DNA of 13,488 nucleotides from Oscillospiraceae bacterium (GTDB taxonomy: Bacteria > Bacillota > Clostridia > Oscillospirales > Ruminococcaceae), in the NCBI GenBank assembly GCA_900768735.1, contig CAAGDZ010000137.1, forward strand, positions 1 through 13,488, read 5' to 3'. Made by a program: the position numbers and the translations under genes. This document shows positions 1-6,993 of this stretch, one piece after another (position 1 is the stretch's first letter; each line of letters starts with the position of its first letter). A model generated the notes under the pieces. It had not been told where the DNA came from. It was given only the letters and a program-made list of their open reading frames with translations, and made no database searches.

Positions 1-34
1 AAAAATTTGCGTTTTTGCGGTGCGTGGGTTTATC

Positions 35-80
35 GACAGTCTGAGGCGCAGAGCGTTTTCCGGCTCTGCGTCATGCTGTC
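35..80. other. Imperfect long hairpin at the left edge
   Basis: GCGCAGAGC (46-54) can pair with GCTCTGCGT (63-71), and outside it GACAG (35-39) pairs with CTGTC (76-80), giving a two-part stem over an 8-nt loop. No T-run follows on either strand, so it is not a clear intrinsic terminator. It may be the remains of a terminator or leader belonging to a gene left of the window. Confidence 0.4.
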
Positions 81-120
81 TGTAAATCTGTTATTTCAAA
101 TGAAGTTTGTGGTGGTAAAT

Positions 121-217
121 CCAATTTCGGGGTCGCGTGGGGTTTGGGGTCGCAGGGGCGAAGTCCCCGAACTTTTCCCCTCCCTTGGAGGAAGGGGCAA
201 GGGGGTGGGTGAATTTT
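121..217. repeat. GC-rich repeat-like intergenic patch
   Basis: The octamer GGGGTCGC occurs twice (129-136 and 146-153). It is followed by a GGGG/CCCC hairpin (155-168) and by a C-rich/G-rich imperfect inverted repeat (CCCCTCC at 177-183 against GGAGG and GGGG at 187-197). The patch is far more GC- and G-run-rich than the flanking spacer and has no convincing ORF. It looks like a dispersed intergenic repeat, but a second full copy is not in the window, so this is inference. Confidence 0.35.
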
Positions 218-222
218 TTTGA

Positions 223-253
223 TAAAAACAGGGACTGCCAATACGACAGCCCC
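223..253 (-). terminator. Intrinsic terminator of the glycosyltransferase gene
   Basis: Read on the minus strand, GGGGCTG (253-247) pairs with CAGTCCC (237-231), with one G-U pair and a 9-nt loop. A run of five T (228-224) follows closely. It sits a few bases past the stop codon of the gene at 261-1235. Confidence 0.7.
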
Positions 254-260
254 TTTCGGT

Positions 261-1235
261 TTATTCATGGTTTATAAATTTGTCTATAATATATTTAGGC
301 CGCGCCTTTACCTCGGTGTAAATCTTACCCACATACTCACCCACAATACCGAGTGCCATAATGTTAAGCCCGCTCAAAAACCATATCGAGCACATGAGCG
401 ACCCCCAGCCCGCCTGCGAGTTGCCGAGACAGCTCTGCACTATGGCGTAGACTATCATCGGTATGCTTACTAAAAACACCAGAAAACCGACCACAGTCAC
501 AAGCCGTATCGGCTTTACCGAAAAGCTTGTGATACCGTCAAAGGCAAAGCTCAGCATCTTTTTCAGCGGGTATTTTGACTCGCCCGCAAAGCGCTCGCTT
601 CTTTCGTAGTACACAATGTCGCTCTTAAAGCCTATCTGCTTTACTATGCCGCGCAAAAAGAGGTTTACTTCTTTAAACTGAGACAGCGCCTCGAGCGCCC
701 GCTTTGAGATAAGGCGGTAGTCGGCGTGGTTGTCTATTATATCTACGCCGAGCAGACGCATGAACTTGTAGAACATACCCGCCGTGCCGCGCTTGAAGGC
801 GGTGTCGGTCTTTCTCGACGAGCGCACGCCGTACACTATGTCACAGCCCTCGTGGTATTTATCGACGAACTTGTCCACTACGTTTATATCGTCCTGCAAA
901 TCCGCGTCCATTGATATGGTGATGTCGGCGAGCTCCTTTGCGGTCATAAGTCCTGCGAGCAGGGCGTTCTGGTGACCTTTGTTGCGGCTGAGCTTAAGCC
1001 CGCCGAAAAGCTCGTCGGAATTATACAGCTCCTCGATAATCTCCCACGTCCTGTCGCGGCTGCCGTCGTCTACAAATATTACGCGGCTTTTGTCCGAGAT
1101 TTTCCCGTCGGAAATAAGTGCGGTCATCTTTTCTTTAAGCCGCTTTGAGGTTTCGGGGAGAACCTCTTCTTCATTGTAGCACGGAACTACTATATAGAGT
1201 ATATCGTTATAATGTATATCGTTATAATTTTCCAT
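261..1235 (-). CDS. Family 2 glycosyltransferase, polyprenyl-phosphate sugar transferase type (GtrB/CsbB-like)
   Basis: This 324-residue membrane-anchored enzyme probably moves a nucleotide-activated sugar onto undecaprenyl phosphate on the cytoplasmic face, for cell-envelope or teichoic-acid decoration. Visible GT-A motifs are VVPCYNEEE (16-24), VDDGSRDRT (55-63) and the DxD-like DADLQD (110-115). Two hydrophobic helices lie near residues 230-255 and 265-290, ending in the GEYVGKIY motif typical of the GtrB/DPM1-like group. I chose the ATG at 1235 because GGAAGGA lies 7 nt upstream. The in-frame TTG at 1277 falls inside the -10 box of the gene's own promoter. No GtrA-like flippase or third transferase is adjacent, so the sugar and acceptor are unknown. 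A 15-bp tandem repeat duplicates YNDIH at residues 4-12. Confidence 0.9.
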   Translation of the reverse strand: MENYNDIHYNDILYIVVPCYNEEEVLPETSKRLKEKMTALISDGKISDKSRVIFVDDGSRDRTWEIIEELYNSDELFGGLKLSRNKGHQNALLAGLMTAKELADITISMDADLQDDINVVDKFVDKYHEGCDIVYGVRSSRKTDTAFKRGTAGMFYKFMRLLGVDIIDNHADYRLISKRALEALSQFKEVNLFLRGIVKQIGFKSDIVYYERSERFAGESKYPLKKMLSFAFDGITSFSVKPIRLVTVVGFLVFLVSIPMIVYAIVQSCLGNSQAGWGSLMCSIWFLSGLNIMALGIVGEYVGKIYTEVKARPKYIIDKFINHE

Positions 1236-1276
1236 TCTGTTGTCCTTCCGTTGGTAAAAATCATCCGTACCCAACA

Positions 1277-1305
1277 AGTATACCCCATTTTTTTGTCATT
1301 GTAAA
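1277..1305 (-). promoter_or_regulatory. SigA-type promoter for the glycosyltransferase gene
   Basis: On the minus strand, TTTACA (1305-1300) and TATACT (1282-1277) are separated by exactly 17 nt. Transcription would start near 1270, giving a leader of about 35 nt before the ATG at 1235. This placement rules out the upstream TTG start. Confidence 0.75.
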
Positions 1306-1372
1306 GGGTGAAATTAAAAAACTGTGTGAAATTCTTTCATTTTTGATAAAATTTTAGCTTTTACGGCTTATT

Positions 1373-1401
1373 TTGCACAAAAAAACAGGCATAATTATAA
1401 T
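1373..1401 (+). promoter_or_regulatory. Possible distal promoter upstream of the GGDEF/EAL gene
   Basis: TTGCAC (1373-1378) and TATAAT (1396-1401) are 17 nt apart. The region is AT-rich, so a chance match is possible. If used, it gives a leader of about 265 nt. The rest of 1283-1674 holds no ORF that I can support, only these promoter-like sites and the AT hairpin at 1523-1545 (AACAAAAA/TTTTTGTT). Confidence 0.35.
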
Positions 1402-1533
1402 TTGTCCGAATATAATTTATTTGCACTGCGTTTTTATAGCTTACATATAAGACGACATTTTTATAAAAAAATCTCCTCACGGATTTCAATTTTCTGCACT
1501 TTGTAAAAATTATGTGAAATTGAACAAAAACTC

Positions 1534-1562
1534 TTGATTTTTGTTAATTTATATGGTAATAT
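1534..1562 (+). promoter_or_regulatory. Extended -10 promoter for the GGDEF/EAL gene
   Basis: TTGATT (1534-1539) and TAATAT (1557-1562) are 17 nt apart, and TGG directly before the -10 box makes it an extended -10 element. Transcription would start near 1569, about 105 nt before the GTG start. The AACAAAAA/TTTTTGTT inverted repeat (1523-1545) overlaps the -35 box and could be an operator. Confidence 0.6.
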
Positions 1563-1674
1563 TAAATAAAGAAGTGCGGGGATTACATTTTACCATGCTA
1601 TTTTAACTTTTTTCAGAGAAAACGCAGATATATCTATTTGTTAAATTTTTAACTATCAGAAGGAGGCGAAAACA

Positions 1675-4224
1675 GTGGAGCTTGACACCGATAATCAGAA
1701 GTTCATAAATATCGTTATTGACTTTTCACGCGATTTTCCCCTTACAATAAACCCCGGAACGGAAAACGAAAAGAAGTATCCGTCGCTTATCGAAATGATA
1801 AACCCCGATGATATACCGCCTATTACCGAGATGTTCACCGATATATCGGCAAACAGCGAAAAGCCGTTTGAGGCGCATTGCCGCTTTATGGTGCAGGGTG
1901 ACTATCACTGGTTCTTTTTATCCTGCAAGCCTGTTTTCGGCGGCTACGGAAAGCCGATACATTTTGAGGGCACTATGTGCGACGTCTCCACATATCTGGA
2001 AACCGCGGGAGACGACCTTGTGTACAAGGAGTTCAAGAAAAAGCACAACATAAAGCTGTCGGAGCTTAAAAAGGGCAGCGTCGGACTTGAGGAGGTGCTT
2101 GACAGGGATTATCTTGCAAGCATACAAAAGCCTTTTGCACAGCCGCAGCTTTATTCGGGCATATTTACGGCGTCAGGCAAGCTTATCTGCACGCCGGCGG
2201 GACAGCAGGCAAAGCTGTCGCCGGACGACTTCGGCTATCAGAAGAAAAAGAGCATAAGGATAAATCATCTTGTCGGTGGGTACTGGATACTTGCCGCAAA
2301 GACGCAGGAGCTGCTTGACGAATACTATCAGCTGTGGGAAACGCTCGTCCTCACCGTGTCGCGCATGGCGAATGCCTTTGTCGTGGTGCTTCAGGAGATG
2401 GACAACTCGCAGAACGCAAACAAGCTGCTCGGTCAGAATGTCGAGGAGCAGATTCTGCTTAACAACATCTACGCGATAATCATGCAGAGCCGCACCGCGC
2501 AAAGCGGTCTGCGAGAGGTGATTTCGCTTGTCGGAGAGTATTTTAAGCTTGATAGGATTTCGATAGTAAATCTTGACGGACTTAAGGGCGAGGACTTCTG
2601 CTGGAGCCGCGAGATACGGCACAGCGGCGAGCTTGTAGACCATGAAAAGTTCAAGCTGTCGGATGTGCCGAATATCATTGACGATTTGCAGAACAATTCC
2701 GCAAGCTTTTCCGACTCCGGCTCAAACGACCTTGTCGGCTCGGGTATACGCTCGTACGCGGTGTTCAAGCTGTTCGATTCGGGCTGCTTTGACGCGGTAA
2801 TCGCATACGAGATGCTCGACAGTGAGCATACATGGTCGCAGCGCGAGCGAAAACAGCTGCGCAACATCTCCCAGATTATCTCGTCGATACTTATGAGAAA
2901 AAAGACGCAGGAAAAGCTGGAAGAATCACAGCGCCGTATGCGCCAGCTTGCGTTTTACGACTCGATATATAAGGTGCCGAACAGGGCAAGGCTGAATAAA
3001 GATCTGACCGCTCTGCTGAAAAAGGGCACGGAGGGCTCGCTAATCGCGTTTAAGGTTACAAACACCCGCAACTTATCGGCGGTGAACGGTCATACATATT
3101 CCGATTTGCTGCTGCGCAGCGTGGCACAGTATCTGAGCAGTCTGCCGGTCGAGGACATAGGCGTATATTATTTTACCAACGCGATTTTTATGATAAACCT
3201 GCCCGACAACACCGACCACGAGGCGAAAAAGCTCGCAGAGATGCTTATACAGCGGTTTTCAAAGCCGTGGGAGTTTGAGGGTGAGGAGCAGTACATCCAT
3301 TGCAGTCTCGGCATAGCCTATTATCCGGTAAACGGAAAGACCGCAGAGGAAATCTGCAAGGCGGCGAGCGTAGCTATGTACCGTGCGCGGGAGTTCAAGA
3401 AGAACAGCTATACGTTTTATTCCGGCACTCTTGAAAAGACCCGCTCGTTTGCCGCAAGCATGGAGCAGCACATAACCGAGAGCATAAAAAACGGGATGTC
3501 CGGCTTTTCGCTTAAATTTCAGCCGGTATTTTCCGCCGACGACGGCTCGGTGAAATACTGCGAGAGCCTTGTCAGATGGCGTGACGAGCAGTACGGAAAC
3601 ATACCAAATTCAACCCTTTTCCCGCTTGCGGAAAATCTCGGAATATCGCATATCATCGACAGCTGGGTGCTCGGCGAGTCCTGCCGCTTCTGCAAGGAGA
3701 TACAGGACAGCGGCTTTGCGGATTTTAAGATAAGCGTAAATCTCACCGCGGGCGAGCTGCAATCGGCACAGACGGTGTCGCTTGTAGAGCGTGCGCTGGA
3801 AGAAAGCGGGCTTGCGCCGCAGTCGCTGATACTGGAGATACCCGTAAAGGCAAATCTCTCCTACAGCGACAGCGCGCATATACTGACCGACTTAAAGGCG
3901 CTCGGCGTAAAGGTATCTATCGACAGCTACGGTACAGAGGATATTTCGCTGAAGGTGCTGAAAAATTCGTATGTCAATATAATAAATATCCCGCGCGCAT
4001 TGCTGTCGGAGTGCGAGGAGGACTTTGACCGCGAGCTTATAAACGCGATAATAAACCTCGCCCACTGCAAGAAAATCAAAATCTGCATAAAGGGAATTGA
4101 AAACGAGGAACAGCTCAAAATCGCACAGAGCCACGGAATAGACTGGGTGCAGGGATATTACTGCTCGCGCCCGCTTATGCTTGACGAAATGAAGAGCGTG
4201 CTTGTAAGTCCGGTAAGAAAATAA
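1675..4224 (+). CDS. Degenerate GGDEF-EAL signalling protein with N-terminal sensor regions
   Basis: This 849-residue protein has no membrane segment, so it should be cytosolic. It starts with GTG, with GGAGG 8 nt upstream. In order it shows a PAS-like region (about 1-110), a linker, a GAF-like region (about 265-405), a short coiled coil (about 405-425), GGDEF (about 425-590) and EAL (about 600-845). GGDEF is replaced by TNAIF (501-505) and the metal-binding Asp region is lost, so it should not make c-di-GMP. In EAL, E630 (ESL), N689 (SVNLT), E721, D750 and Q826 remain. The second Asp of DDFG is S751, the catalytic Lys position is N771, and the Glu of AEGVE is K806, so phosphodiesterase activity is very unlikely. 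A role as a ligand-binding or protein-binding effector is inferred. Confidence 0.9.
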   Translation: MELDTDNQKFINIVIDFSRDFPLTINPGTENEKKYPSLIEMINPDDIPPITEMFTDISANSEKPFEAHCRFMVQGDYHWFFLSCKPVFGGYGKPIHFEGTMCDVSTYLETAGDDLVYKEFKKKHNIKLSELKKGSVGLEEVLDRDYLASIQKPFAQPQLYSGIFTASGKLICTPAGQQAKLSPDDFGYQKKKSIRINHLVGGYWILAAKTQELLDEYYQLWETLVLTVSRMANAFVVVLQEMDNSQNANKLLGQNVEEQILLNNIYAIIMQSRTAQSGLREVISLVGEYFKLDRISIVNLDGLKGEDFCWSREIRHSGELVDHEKFKLSDVPNIIDDLQNNSASFSDSGSNDLVGSGIRSYAVFKLFDSGCFDAVIAYEMLDSEHTWSQRERKQLRNISQIISSILMRKKTQEKLEESQRRMRQLAFYDSIYKVPNRARLNKDLTALLKKGTEGSLIAFKVTNTRNLSAVNGHTYSDLLLRSVAQYLSSLPVEDIGVYYFTNAIFMINLPDNTDHEAKKLAEMLIQRFSKPWEFEGEEQYIHCSLGIAYYPVNGKTAEEICKAASVAMYRAREFKKNSYTFYSGTLEKTRSFAASMEQHITESIKNGMSGFSLKFQPVFSADDGSVKYCESLVRWRDEQYGNIPNSTLFPLAENLGISHIIDSWVLGESCRFCKEIQDSGFADFKISVNLTAGELQSAQTVSLVERALEESGLAPQSLILEIPVKANLSYSDSAHILTDLKALGVKVSIDSYGTEDISLKVLKNSYVNIINIPRALLSECEEDFDRELINAIINLAHCKKIKICIKGIENEEQLKIAQSHGIDWVQGYYCSRPLMLDEMKSVLVSPVRK

Positions 4225-4241
4225 TAGCAAAACAGTTGTAT

Positions 4242-4279
4242 AAAAAGCCGAAGATTTTTAGCGTATTCTTCGGCTTTTT
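4242..4279 (+). terminator. Intrinsic terminator after the GGDEF/EAL gene
   Basis: AAAAAGCCGAAGA (4242-4254) and TCTTCGGCTTTTT (4267-4279) form a perfect 13-bp stem with a 12-nt loop and end in a T-run. The gene before it ends in tandem stops, TAA then TAG. Confidence 0.9.
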
Positions 4280-4329
4280 GTATTGAATTTGAAAAAATCG
4301 CGTAAAATCAATATTTATGAGATTTTCGC

Positions 4330-4358
4330 TTGAAAAAAAGCGCTGTTCGGTTTATAAT
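4330..4358 (+). promoter_or_regulatory. SigA-type promoter for rodA-like gene
   Basis: TTGAAA (4330-4335) and a perfect TATAAT (4353-4358) are 17 nt apart. Transcription would start near 4365, giving a leader of about 43 nt before the ATG at 4408. Confidence 0.8.
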
Positions 4359-4407
4359 AAAATAAGTATACGTTAAGAAGATGTTTTTATATTAAGTCAG
4401 GAACTTT

Positions 4408-5562
4408 ATGAAATATATATTATCAAAAATCAAGACCTATTTTGTGCGGCTCGACAAGCTGCTGCTGGCCTTGTGTATCGTTATATGCGCGTTCAGCGTG
4501 TTTATTCTCTACACGCTGAATGTAAACGAGATAAGCGGTGATGTAACCGACTCGCAGTACAAGACTCAGCTTATCGCGTCGGCAGGCGGCCTTGTCGTGG
4601 CGCTTATTCTTGCGGCAATTAACTATAAATCGGTGGCAAGGCTGTGGTTTATCTACGCGCCTGCAAGCCTTATACTGACCCTGCTTCTGTTCACGCCGCT
4701 CGGCGTACAGCGCGAGGGTGCGGATGACATCGGCTGGCTGAACCTCGGGTTTATACAGTTTCAGCCGTCGGAGATATTAAAGCTTGCGTTTATATTATCG
4801 TTTGCCTATCATCTGTCAAAGGTAGAGGACAGAATGAACGAGCCGGTGCAGTTTATACTGCTGTGTATACACGGCGCCGTGCCTACGCTGATTATACGTC
4901 AGACGGGTGACGACGGCTCGGCTATGGTATTCATGTTTATTTTCTTCTGCATGATATTTGCCGCGGGACTTTCGTGGAAGTACCTTGTACTTTTTGCGGT
5001 GGCGATACCGCCGGCTGTCTATGTGCTGTGGAATTATCTTATGCAGCCGCATCAGCAAAAGCGGTTTCAGGTGCTTTGGGACACGCAGATGCAGCAGGAC
5101 GAGGCGCTCGGAATATATATGCAGCAGCGGCTCGGCAAGATCGCGCTCGGCTCGGGAGGGCTTACGGGGCAGGGACTGTTCGGCGGTAACTACACCTACG
5201 TCCCGGAGATACACAACGACTTTATCTTTTCATATATCGGCATGACGATGGGACTGCTCGGCTGCCTGCTTGTGGTGGTGCTGCTTGCGGCATTGTCGCT
5301 TAAAGTCCTGTCCTCGGCAAGCAGCGCGAAGGACTCGCTCGGCAGGTTTATCTGCGTCGGCGTGTTCGCACTGATAGTTTTCCACAGCACGATAAATATC
5401 GGAATGGTGCTCGGCGTTGCGCCGGTTATCGGAATACCGCTCCCGTTTTTCAGCGCGGGCGGCACATCGGTGGCGTGCCTGTTTGTAGCAATAGGACTTG
5501 TACTCAGCGTAAGCTTTCATAATATGCGGAAGTATCATATGTTTTACTCGGAGCTTGATTAG
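4408..5562 (+). CDS. rodA: RodA/FtsW-family (SEDS) peptidoglycan polymerase
   Basis: This 384-residue polytopic membrane protein belongs to the SEDS family, which polymerises lipid II into glycan strands with a class B PBP partner. About ten hydrophobic segments are visible. Family signatures include GWLNLGFIQFQPSE, the GDDGSAMVF stretch in place of the usual DLGTAL, KIALGSGGLTGQGLFGG, the loop HNDFIF whose D271 matches the essential Asp of RodA, and the C-terminal GIPLPFFSAGGTS. The RodA assignment over FtsW or SpoVE rests on general likeness only. AGGA lies 5 nt before the ATG. The partner PBP2 and the MreBCD genes are not nearby, and the neighbours are functionally unrelated, so this is probably a single-gene unit or one that reads into the kinase gene 95 nt downstream. 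Confidence 0.88.
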   Translation: MKYILSKIKTYFVRLDKLLLALCIVICAFSVFILYTLNVNEISGDVTDSQYKTQLIASAGGLVVALILAAINYKSVARLWFIYAPASLILTLLLFTPLGVQREGADDIGWLNLGFIQFQPSEILKLAFILSFAYHLSKVEDRMNEPVQFILLCIHGAVPTLIIRQTGDDGSAMVFMFIFFCMIFAAGLSWKYLVLFAVAIPPAVYVLWNYLMQPHQQKRFQVLWDTQMQQDEALGIYMQQRLGKIALGSGGLTGQGLFGGNYTYVPEIHNDFIFSYIGMTMGLLGCLLVVVLLAALSLKVLSSASSAKDSLGRFICVGVFALIVFHSTINIGMVLGVAPVIGIPLPFFSAGGTSVACLFVAIGLVLSVSFHNMRKYHMFYSELD

Positions 5563-5570
5563 TCGGATAT

Positions 5571-5587
5571 GCGGCAAAAAGAGCCGC
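5571..5587 (+). other. Small GC hairpin between rodA and the kinase gene
   Basis: GCGGC (5571-5575) and GCCGC (5583-5587) form a 5-bp stem with a 7-nt loop. No T-run follows directly, so it is at most a weak terminator. An extended -10-like TGATATAAC (5625-5633) without a clear -35 box follows, so independent transcription of the next gene is possible but not shown. Confidence 0.35.
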
Positions 5588-5657
5588 AGACGATTTTCAT
5601 TACGCCTGCCCTTTGGTGCGAGGCTGATATAACCAAAATCGAAAGGAATTATACAAA

Positions 5658-6932
5658 ATGGCAAAGCAGACAATCCACAGACTGAGCGAAATTTATCCCG
5701 CGGCAAGCGAGCAGGCGCAAAGAGCGAGATATGAAAAGGCGCTGGCTTCATTTACGGAGTTTTTCGGGATGACCGCTGACGGCGCGCGCATTTTCTCCGC
5801 GCCCGGACGTACCGAGGTAGGCGGCAACCACACCGACCACAACCACGGAAAGGTGCTTGCGGCAAGCGTAAATCTTGACGTAATCGCGATAGTACAGCCT
5901 ACCGACGACGGAAAAATAACCGTAAAGTCAGAGGACTTTCCGGCTGATGAAATCGACCTTTCGGTGCTTGATGTTGTTCCCGAAGAGAAGAACTCCTCGG
6001 CGGCGCTGATACGCGGCGTGGCGGCAGGCTTTAAGAACGAAGGCTACCACATCGGCGGCTTTAAGGCTTATACAATCTCAAATGTACTTAAAGGCTCGGG
6101 ACTGTCAAGCTCGGCGGCGTTCGAGGTACTTATCGGCACGATACTTTCGGGTATATATAACGGAAGCGCGATAAGCCCCGTAAAAATCGCACAGATTGCA
6201 CAGTACGCCGAGAATGTCTACTTCGGCAAGCCGAGCGGTCTTATGGATCAGATGGCAAGCTCGGTGGGCGGCTTTGTCGCTATCGACTTTAAGAATACAC
6301 AGGCGCCTATAATCGAAAATATCCCTGTTGATTTTGCAAGCTTTGGCCATGCGCTGTGCATAATAGATACAAAGGCTGATCACGCCGACCTCACCGACGA
6401 GTATGCGGCTATACCGCGCGAGATGAAGGCTATCGCAGAGTATTTTTCCGTAGGATGTCTGCGTGAAATTGCACGCGCAGATGTTATACTCAATATCAAT
6501 ATATTAAGGCAGAAGTACGGCGACCGCGCGGTGCTGAGAGCGCTCCACTTCTTTGAGGAAAATGAGCGTGTGGACAAGCTTGTTCACTCTCTCAAATGCG
6601 GAAACTTCAACGACTTTTTAAGCTCGATAAACGAGAGCGGAAACTCAAGCTACAAGTATTTGCAGAACATTTTCGCGGTGTCCGACCATACACATCAGGC
6701 AGTCGGAATCGCGCTGAACGTAGCTGAGCACGCACTGACCCGAAAGGGCGCGTGCCGTGTGCACGGCGGCGGCTTTGCGGGTACTATACAGGCGTTTGTG
6801 CCGCTCGACCTTTTACAGCAGTTCAAGCTGGATATAGAAAAGGTGTTCGGTGCGGACAGCTGTCATGTGCTGTCTATCCGTCCGTTCGGCGGTACGGAGG
6901 TTGATTTGTCGCCTGCACCGGTGGAGGAATAA
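5658..6932 (+). CDS. Galactokinase-family GHMP sugar kinase (variant active site)
   Basis: The 424-residue cytosolic kinase probably phosphorylates a monosaccharide at C1 with ATP. The three GHMP blocks are present: PGRTEVGGNHTDHNHG (49-64), GSGLSSSAAFE (146-156) with the phosphate-binding serines, and HGGGFAGT (369-376). GLMDQMASSVGG supplies the usual catalytic Asp. The length is slightly longer than E. coli GalK (about 380). The galactose-recognition block differs: canonical GRVNLIGEHTD is GRTEVGGNHTD here, so the sugar-contacting Glu is N57. I therefore keep the substrate open and give no symbol. AAAGGA lies 10 nt before the ATG. No galT, galE or sugar transporter is in the window, so context does not show the pathway. 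Confidence 0.85.
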   Translation: MAKQTIHRLSEIYPAASEQAQRARYEKALASFTEFFGMTADGARIFSAPGRTEVGGNHTDHNHGKVLAASVNLDVIAIVQPTDDGKITVKSEDFPADEIDLSVLDVVPEEKNSSAALIRGVAAGFKNEGYHIGGFKAYTISNVLKGSGLSSSAAFEVLIGTILSGIYNGSAISPVKIAQIAQYAENVYFGKPSGLMDQMASSVGGFVAIDFKNTQAPIIENIPVDFASFGHALCIIDTKADHADLTDEYAAIPREMKAIAEYFSVGCLREIARADVILNINILRQKYGDRAVLRALHFFEENERVDKLVHSLKCGNFNDFLSSINESGNSSYKYLQNIFAVSDHTHQAVGIALNVAEHALTRKGACRVHGGGFAGTIQAFVPLDLLQQFKLDIEKVFGADSCHVLSIRPFGGTEVDLSPAPVEE

Positions 6933-6949
6933 AGGTCACCGCTAAAATA

Positions 6950-6976
6950 AATCCGCACGTTTAAAACGTGCGGATT
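6950..6976. terminator. Bidirectional hairpin between convergent genes
   Basis: AATCCGCACGTT (6950-6961) pairs perfectly with AACGTGCGGATT (6965-6976) around a 3-nt loop. The minus-strand side runs into TATTTTA, so it is the better terminator for hflX. The plus-strand side (GTATATAA) is weaker but the stem is strong. It lies between the stops at 6932 and 6994. Confidence 0.75.
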
Positions 6977-6993
6977 GTATATAAATTCCGGAT

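Noticed and set aside
71..473. Short overlapping frames near the left edge (71-268 minus, 7-222 and 219-473 plus)
   Set aside because: They translate the GC-rich repeat, the terminator and the antisense of the glycosyltransferase; none has a ribosome site or recognisable domain.
2173..2643. Minus-strand frame of about 156 codons inside the GGDEF/EAL gene
   Set aside because: It is a shadow of the coding strand, without a ribosome site or family features. The same applies to other antisense frames within 1726-4230, 4816-5751 and 8404-9582.
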